This document shows, one piece after another, positions 15,005-19,645 of a stretch of 19,645 nt of DNA; position 1 is the stretch's first letter, and each line of letters begins with the position of its first letter. A program made the position numbers and the translations under genes. The stretch lies in contig CAZQRW010000036.1 of the NCBI GenBank assembly GCA_964596115.1, positions 1-19,645 on the forward strand, read 5' to 3'. The notes below the pieces were generated by a model, which worked only from the letters and a program-made list of their open reading frames with translations, was not told where the DNA came from and searched no databases. The stretch comes from CAZQRW01 sp964596115. GTDB lineage: Bacteria; Hydrothermota; UBA3072; B12-G15.

Positions 15005-15928
15005 CTATGTCTCTATTTCTTTAAACGGATGATACTTCTTGAACCAGTTAAATCCAAAATCTTCCATTATCTGCAGGTACTCATCATTCCCTTCAGGCAT
15101 TAAATCTGCACGGTAATGAAGACCAAAGTAAAGCTGAACTGTATTTATATATCCATTCTCTTTAATTTTATTCAAGCATTTTCTGGCAAATTCTTCCCCG
15201 TGAACCCTTCTACAGACTTTCCCAATGGTTTTCAGTCTCTCCTCTGTAATTTCTACTTTGAATCCTGGATATTTCTTGTTAAAGGCATCTAAAAGTTTTT
15301 CATCTTCTGTCTCTTGATATTTTTCTTCATGGACAATTATATCTATGTTAAGTTTTTTGCGTGGGCTCGATTTTACTTTTGGATATCCAAGGCAGAGAAG
15401 AACCACAGGGAATACGCCATTTGGAAGTTGAAGCATATCCTTAAGCTCCCTGAAAAATTCCAGAACTGTACCGATGTAGACAGAACCTAACCCCAGGGAG
15501 TCTGCTGCTGTACAGATATTTTGAGCACAGATAATGGTGTCTTGAAAAGAAATCCAGAAATGCCTAAAGGAACTGGTGGCAGTGAACGGAGCAATTTCGA
15601 GTTTTGACCATCTTTCAAGTCGGTGAAGATCTATACAGAATAATAGATCGATGGGTGCCTTGGCAATAAATTTCTGATCTGCGAGCTCTGCCAATTTCAT
15701 TTTTATTGCTTTTTTCTCGATTTTTATAATGGAGTATGGCTGTAGATTTCCACCTGTTGGTGCATGTATGCCTGCCCCAAGGATATATTCCAAAACCTCA
15801 GGGGGGATTTTTTTATTTTTAAAACTTCTGCAACTGGCACGTTCATAAAGCAGTTTTAATGTTTCATTTGGATACACTTCTTTGTTGTCTTCAAATATAC
15901 CATGATGTGATGGTATTTTCTTCGTCAT
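15005..15928 (-). CDS. nitroreductase-family flavoprotein with C-terminal extension
   Basis: Residues about 22-190 form a nitroreductase FMN domain. RASCRS (30-35) is the N-terminal FMN phosphate-binding motif, APTGGNLQPY (56-65) the active-site loop, and GLGSVYIGT (146-154) the second FMN contact. The family reduces nitro groups, quinones or enoates with NAD(P)H. After the domain, a charged helical extension of roughly 110 residues (about 195-307) contains KVCRRVHGEEFARKC and LHYRADLMPEG, neither of which I recognise. Typical members stop near 170-220 residues. The gene faces the MarR-MATE pair across a 182-base shared region. AAGGAGGA lies 5 bases before the ATG. It converges on prsW with 15 bases between stops. 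Confidence 0.9.
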   Translation of the reverse strand: MTKKIPSHHGIFEDNKEVYPNETLKLLYERASCRSFKNKKIPPEVLEYILGAGIHAPTGGNLQPYSIIKIEKKAIKMKLAELADQKFIAKAPIDLLFCIDLHRLERWSKLEIAPFTATSSFRHFWISFQDTIICAQNICTAADSLGLGSVYIGTVLEFFRELKDMLQLPNGVFPVVLLCLGYPKVKSSPRKKLNIDIIVHEEKYQETEDEKLLDAFNKKYPGFKVEITEERLKTIGKVCRRVHGEEFARKCLNKIKENGYINTVQLYFGLHYRADLMPEGNDEYLQIMEDFGFNWFKKYHPFKEIET

Positions 15929-16003
15929 ACAGTCCTCCTTTGAATATTTATTTTACCCCAATTGTATCAAATATATCTATGGAAGATATTACATTTCTTC
16001 TTC

Positions 16004-16032
16004 AAACTAATTGATTTTCTTCAAAATGTCAA
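16004..16032 (-). promoter_or_regulatory. candidate promoter of the nitroreductase gene
   Basis: On the minus strand a perfect TTGACA (16032-16027) is followed after 17 bases by TAGTTT (16009-16004), a weak -10. The element coincides with the shared AAACTAATTGATTTT and TTCTTCAAAATGT words, which may be regulator sites rather than core promoter. The -10 match is too poor to be sure. Confidence 0.35.
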
Positions 16033-16042
16033 GTTTTCTAAA

Positions 16043-16086
16043 AAATAGTTGCATATCCAACTATTTCAGTTATAATAACTGAAATA
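16043..16086 (+). promoter_or_regulatory. marR promoter with two overlapping palindromic operators
   Basis: The -35 TTGCAT (16049-16054), a 16-base spacer and a perfect TATAAT (16071-16076) form the promoter. An inverted repeat AAATAGTTG/CAACTATTT (16043-16051 and 16058-16066) spans the -35. A perfect 25-base palindrome with arms TATTTCAGTTAT/ATAACTGAAATA around one A (16062-16086) spans the -10. The two share bases 16062-16066. MarR dimers bind such palindromes, so autorepression is a natural reading. Confidence 0.75.
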
Positions 16087-16110
16087 CATAATGCCAAAAA
16101 AGGATAATTT

Positions 16111-16575
16111 GTGAGAAATATACATTCTTCTATTGGGAGATATATCTCAATACTTCATAGATATGGTCAAATTTATCTTGATAAAGAACTGAAAAAATAC
16201 AATATAGGAAGCGGACAATTTTATATACTTAAGGTTTTGTATTATTATGATGGAATTAATCAGGAGGAAATTGGTAGATTCCTTCGTCAGGACAAGAGCA
16301 CAACAGCAAAAAATATTAGAAAGTTGGTTGAAGAAGGATTTGTTCTAAGGAAAGTAGATAAGTCAGACAGGAGGGCTTATCGGATTTTTTTAACAAAAAA
16401 TGCACAGAAGATTAAGCCTTTGATATTAAAAATACTTAGAAGATGGACAGATATATTGTCCACTGGCTTTTCAAAGGAAGAAAAGAAAAACAGTTTGGTA
16501 CAATTATCAAGGATGGTTGAGAATGCAGAAAAATTTTTTTTAAAACTCAGGACTGATGAAAGGTATGGCAAATAG
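16111..16575 (+). CDS. MarR-family transcriptional regulator
   Basis: This 154-residue winged-helix regulator has N-terminal dimerisation helices (about 5-30). A helix-turn-helix follows around GINQEEIGRFLRQDKSTTAKNIRKL (about 49-73), then the beta wing EEGFVLRKVDKSDRRAYRIFLT (about 74-95) with the conserved DRRAY arginine pair, and long C-terminal helices. MarR proteins usually repress adjacent drug-efflux or detoxification genes until a ligand binds. Here the next gene is a MATE pump, overlapping by 20 bases, and the divergent gene is a nitroreductase. The start is GTG at 16111 with AAAAAGGA 8 bases upstream. The upstream ATG at 16091 is out of frame and stops after 7 codons. Confidence 0.94.
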   Translation: MRNIHSSIGRYISILHRYGQIYLDKELKKYNIGSGQFYILKVLYYYDGINQEEIGRFLRQDKSTTAKNIRKLVEEGFVLRKVDKSDRRAYRIFLTKNAQKIKPLILKILRRWTDILSTGFSKEEKKNSLVQLSRMVENAEKFFLKLRTDERYGK

Positions 16576-17914
16576 AGATAAGGCAATTTTGATACGGGGA
16601 AGCATCGGGAAGACAATCTCTAAGTTAACCCTCCAGATGTGGATTGGTATACTTGGAATGCAGGTATTTAACCTCGTTGATACGTTTTTTGTTGGTCAAC
16701 TGGGGGCGAAGCAACTTGCGGCAATGGGGTTCACTTTTCCTGTGGTACTTGTCGTTAACAGTATTGCCCTTGGGCTTGGAATAGGTGCCTCTGCTGTTAT
16801 CTCCCGTGCCATTGGTAAAGGGGATCAGTATGAAATGCAGCGCCTTACCACAGATTCTTTATTTCTTTCATTTGTTATCGTTACTGCCTTTGTGATTGGT
16901 GGATTATTTACAATAGGGCCATTGTTCCGTACCCTTGGTGCAGAACCTGAAATTCTAAAATTAATTAACTCATATATGAGGATCTGGTATATAGGGATGC
17001 CGTTCGTTGTTATTCCAATGGTCGGAAATAATGCCATAAGGGCGACAGGTGATACAAAAACACCCAGTATTATAATGATTACTGCTGTTTTTATAAATTT
17101 GACCCTGGATCCCTTACTTATTTTTGGTTTTGGGCCGTTTCCAAGGATGGAACTGGCTGGTGCTGCTACAGCAACTGTTTTTTCAAGGGCAACAACCTTT
17201 GTTATGGCACTCTGGATTCTATATCATCGGGAAAGGATGATTACACTTAAGATCCCTGGACTGATTAAGATCTTTGCTTCCTGGAAAAGGATTCTTTATA
17301 TAGGATTACCTGCCGCCGGGACAAATCTAATCACACCAGTTTCGACAGGTGTAATAACAAGGCTGGTTGCTGCATATGGTGCAGCAGCGGTAGCAGGTTT
17401 TGGGGTTGCGGCGAGGATTGAAATGTTTAGTCTATCCATTATTGGTTCTTTATCTTCTGTTATTACACCATTTGTAGGACAGAACTGGGGGGCAGGCAAA
17501 GGCAGGAGGATAAAGGAGGGTATAAAATTTGGTTATAAATTTTCATTATTATGGGGGCTTGCTGTTTTTCTACTTTTTATCTTTGCATCGAGACCTATTG
17601 CGATGATTTTTAATAAGAATATCACAGTCATTCAAACGACCTCCCAGTATATGGAAATTGTATCGATGAGTTATGGCATTCTTGGGATACTTATGCTTTC
17701 TGCATCCGCATTTAATGCTTTAAACAAACCACTTTATGCAGCGACCCTGATGATTCTCAGGATGTTTGTTCTCTATATTCCCCTTGCCATTGCAGGTTCC
17801 TTTCTTTTCAAAATAAAGGGTATATTTATAGCTGGTGCCCTATCAAACTTTCTTTCAGGGATTATAGCAATTTTCTGGTTAAGGAAAAATCTTCATAGGT
17901 TTTCAAGTAGTTAA
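16556..17914 (+). CDS. MATE-family multidrug efflux transporter
   Basis: This 452-residue inner-membrane protein has about 12 hydrophobic segments in two similar halves, as in NorM/DinF-type MATE pumps. These export cationic or aromatic compounds in exchange for Na+ or H+. Early motifs such as FNLVDTFFVGQLGAKQLAA (about 38-56) and ATGDTKTPSI in the middle loop are typical of the family. It is co-transcribed with marR, sharing 20 bases if ATG 16556 is used or 11 if ATG 16565 (MANRDKA) is used. AGGA lies 3 bases before the first and 12 before the second, so the start is undecided. The substrate is unknown, but the nitroreductase nearby suggests an aromatic or redox-active toxin. Confidence 0.94.
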   Translation: MKGMANRDKAILIRGSIGKTISKLTLQMWIGILGMQVFNLVDTFFVGQLGAKQLAAMGFTFPVVLVVNSIALGLGIGASAVISRAIGKGDQYEMQRLTTDSLFLSFVIVTAFVIGGLFTIGPLFRTLGAEPEILKLINSYMRIWYIGMPFVVIPMVGNNAIRATGDTKTPSIIMITAVFINLTLDPLLIFGFGPFPRMELAGAATATVFSRATTFVMALWILYHRERMITLKIPGLIKIFASWKRILYIGLPAAGTNLITPVSTGVITRLVAAYGAAAVAGFGVAARIEMFSLSIIGSLSSVITPFVGQNWGAGKGRRIKEGIKFGYKFSLLWGLAVFLLFIFASRPIAMIFNKNITVIQTTSQYMEIVSMSYGILGILMLSASAFNALNKPLYAATLMILRMFVLYIPLAIAGSFLFKIKGIFIAGALSNFLSGIIAIFWLRKNLHRFSSS

Positions 17915-17947
17915 GATGATCGTTTATTTGATTAATCCAACTATATT

Positions 17948-19471
17948 TTATTCCAGGTTCCCTATCTTTTTTTCCACCTCTTCAAGTATTTCACAGGATT
18001 TCACCAGTTCTTTCATCCTGGTGTGGTCTTTGTAAAGTGGTCTGTCCTCATCCAGAAATGGTACATATTTTCTAATGACCTTCTTTGCTGTCTCTACACC
18101 CTCACCATTTTTAAAATTGCGGAAATCAAGTGCCTGGGCAGCAGCCATAAATTCAATACCGAGAACCCCATAGGCATTGTCAAGAATTTGTGCATTCTTG
18201 TTAACAGTATTCATACCCATAGAGACAAAATCTTCCTGATCTGCTGCCGCTGGTATGGACATAACAGATGCAGGGAAGGAAAGGATTCTCTGTTCGACTA
18301 TCAATGTGTCTGCTGTATACTGGCTGAGCATCATCCCTGAGAACATACCTGCCCCCTTTGTAAGGAATGGAGGGAGTTCAATACTTAATGCTGGATTCAA
18401 GAGGCGATTGAGACGCCTTTCTGATAAAACACTTACCATAGTCACTGCAGCCCCGACCATATCCATTGGAAGAGAAACAGGTGAACCCTGGAAATTTGCA
18501 CCTGTGATGGTCAGATTATATTCAGGGAAAAATACAGGATTATCACCAACTCCATTTAATTCAATCTCCACCTGTTTTCTTGCATGCGCAACCGCATCAT
18601 GTGCAGCACCAATAACCTGTGGAGAGGAACGCATAGAGTAGGCATCTTGCACCTTTGTTTTTACCTTTCCAGATAAGAGGTCACTGCCCTCAATACACTT
18701 CTTTATTGCCTTAGAGGATCTGACTGCACCTGGGAAACCTCGTGCCTCGTGAAGACGAACATCATAAGGCTTCATATTGGCATATAGTGCCTCAAGGGAC
18801 ATAGCACATGCTATTTCTGCCTGTTTAAGCCATCTGTTAATATCATAAAGTAAAAGTGCGCTGACACCTGTTATAAGGTTTGAGCCATTAATTGAAGCCA
18901 ACCCATCCCTTGCCTCCAGTCCTGGAATGGGGATACCTGCTCTTTCCATAGCTACCCTTCCAGGTAACCTTTCGCCCTCGTAATAGGCTTCACCTTCTCC
19001 CATCAATAGCAGGGCGGCTTGTGCCATTGGTGCAAGGTCTCCACTGGCACCAACAGAACCCTTTTTACAGATCACTGGTGTGACACCCTTATTGAGCATC
19101 TCTGCCATTGTCATAGGTATTTCTGGGCGACAACCAGATCTCCCATTTATAAGAACGTTTATTCTACTTAGTATTGCAGCCCGTACCCATTCAATAGGAG
19201 CGGGTTCGCCTATACCTGCTGAATGATTATAAATAAGGTATTTTTGGAATTGTTTTACCTGTTCATCGTTCAGAACTACCTCGGAGAATTCCCCTATACC
19301 TGTGTTGATGCCATACATAATCTCCTTGGCTTTTATCTTGTCTTCAACCATTTTTCTGCACTTTTTTACCTTCTCAAGTGCATCTGGATGAATTTCTACT
19401 TTTTCGTTGTTTCTTGCAACGTTTACTACCTGCTCAATTGTTAAATGTTTTCCGTCAAGAACAATAGCCAT
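17948..19471 (-). CDS. hutH: histidine ammonia-lyase
   Basis: The enzyme deaminates L-histidine to urocanate, the first step of histidine breakdown. Numbered from ATG 19471 (507 residues), the key positions coincide with Pseudomonas HutH: Tyr53 in YGINTG, His83 in NHSAG, the Ala142-Ser143-Gly144 tripeptide in GSVGASGDLAP that cyclises into the MIO electrophile, Asn195 in INGSN, the arginine of YSMRSSPQV, and Glu of QEDFVSMG. INGSN replaces the usual LNGTQ, and F replaces H in QEDHVSM, so a related aromatic amino-acid lyase is not fully excluded. A GTG at 19474 could extend the frame by one residue, but GGGAG is 6 bases before the ATG and only 3 before the GTG. No other hut gene is in view. 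Confidence 0.9.
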   Translation of the reverse strand: MAIVLDGKHLTIEQVVNVARNNEKVEIHPDALEKVKKCRKMVEDKIKAKEIMYGINTGIGEFSEVVLNDEQVKQFQKYLIYNHSAGIGEPAPIEWVRAAILSRINVLINGRSGCRPEIPMTMAEMLNKGVTPVICKKGSVGASGDLAPMAQAALLLMGEGEAYYEGERLPGRVAMERAGIPIPGLEARDGLASINGSNLITGVSALLLYDINRWLKQAEIACAMSLEALYANMKPYDVRLHEARGFPGAVRSSKAIKKCIEGSDLLSGKVKTKVQDAYSMRSSPQVIGAAHDAVAHARKQVEIELNGVGDNPVFFPEYNLTITGANFQGSPVSLPMDMVGAAVTMVSVLSERRLNRLLNPALSIELPPFLTKGAGMFSGMMLSQYTADTLIVEQRILSFPASVMSIPAAADQEDFVSMGMNTVNKNAQILDNAYGVLGIEFMAAAQALDFRNFKNGEGVETAKKVIRKYVPFLDEDRPLYKDHTRMKELVKSCEILEEVEKKIGNLE

Positions 19472-19528
19472 CACTCACTCCCTTTTTTGGTATTTAAAAA
19501 ACTAAAACAATAAAGATTAGGTATCTAA

Positions 19529-19574
19529 TTGACCCTATTGCTTAATTATTATAATTCCAATTCGCAAATGTCAA
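19529..19574. promoter_or_regulatory. overlapping divergent promoters (hutH and a rightward gene)
   Basis: The minus strand has TTGACA (19574-19569), a 15-base spacer and TATAAT (19553-19548), reading into hutH. The plus strand has TTGACC (19529-19534), a 15-base spacer and TATAAT (19550-19555), reading out of the window. The two -10 boxes overlap, so polymerase cannot occupy both at once. A GCAAAT/ATTTGC inverted repeat (19564-19569, 19582-19587) touches the hutH -35, and ATTAG-GTAT-CTAAT (19516-19529) lies in its early transcript. Confidence 0.5.
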
Positions 19575-19630
19575 TAGTTCGATTTGCCTCATTTAAAAAT
19601 CAACACAAAAATAGTAAAATATATCCCCAG

Positions 19631-19640
19631 AAAAGGAGGT
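19631..19640 (+). promoter_or_regulatory. strong ribosome binding site at window end
   Basis: AAAAGGAGGT followed by ATAAA ends the window. This near-perfect Shine-Dalgarno sequence implies that a plus-strand gene begins at or just after base 19646, divergent from hutH. No codon of it is visible. Confidence 0.6.
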
Positions 19641-19645
19641 ATAAA

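Noticed and set aside
16091..16114. Seven-codon frame (MPKKDNL) ending across the marR GTG
   Set aside because: It contains the marR ribosome site itself and has none of its own; too short to support.
17914..17948. Weak TAGTT/AACTA inverted repeat between the MATE and hutH stops as a terminator
   Set aside because: The arms are only five bases with a loop of about 27, and no T-run follows on either strand.
1..19645. CRISPR array, tRNA, rRNA, insertion sequence or prophage segments
   Set aside because: No regularly spaced repeats, cloverleaf-like or rRNA-like sequences, transposase or integrase genes were found on reading both strands.

Overview
The window comes from an AT-rich bacterial chromosome. 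It encodes bacterial PlsY and a complete Bat (MoxR/von Willebrand A) operon of the type found in Bacteroidetes, Spirochaetes, Leptospira and many uncultured Gram-negative lineages. No rRNA, tRNA, CRISPR array, insertion sequence or phage gene was seen. The genus cannot be read from this sequence. My low-confidence guess is an uncultured, probably anaerobic, Gram-negative bacterium, because the housekeeping genes mix with NAD malic enzyme, an Fe-S flavin oxidoreductase and histidine ammonia-lyase.

Layout. (1) 41-802 is an exonuclease III/ExoA-type DNA repair nuclease. It meets a small hypothetical gene (799-1209, minus) tail to tail with overlapping stop codons. (2) 1210-1535 holds no gene but has a strikingly purine-rich tract. 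In the minus-strand transcript that tract is C-rich and G-poor, like a Rho utilisation site, and it lies just past the end of the large operon. (3) 1536-10234 is one minus-strand operon of ten overlapping genes: moxR, a DUF58 gene, a gene for a single-TM protein with a BatD-like tail, batA, batB, batC, batD, batE, plsY and a CTP-dependent polyprenol/diacylglycerol kinase-family gene. One promoter can be seen upstream of moxR (10258-10287). (4) 10552-12261 (+) is an NAD-type malic enzyme. (5) 12281-14104 (-) is a two-part Old Yellow Enzyme/NAD(P)H oxidoreductase with a 4Fe-4S motif. (6) 14303-14989 (+) is a PrsW-type intramembrane protease. (7) 15005-15928 (-) is a nitroreductase with a long C-terminal extension. 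It diverges from a MarR regulator and MATE efflux pump pair (16111-17914, +), and the MarR promoter is covered by two overlapping palindromes. (8) 17948-19471 (-) is histidine ammonia-lyase, with an overlapping face-to-face promoter region. A ribosome binding site for another + strand gene sits at the very end of the window.

How the parts may work together. The ten-gene operon couples a MoxR chaperone-like ATPase and von Willebrand factor A membrane proteins to two membrane-lipid enzymes. This suggests that the Bat complex and phospholipid or polyprenyl-phosphate supply are produced together. The nitroreductase/MarR/MATE cluster looks like a small-molecule sensing and detoxification module. 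Four convergent gene pairs are packed within 33 bases or overlap, and none has a visible intrinsic terminator. Three predicted transcripts appear to begin at, or within a base or two of, a start codon, which suggests leaderless mRNAs. All regulatory calls come from reading the sequence and have not been tested.
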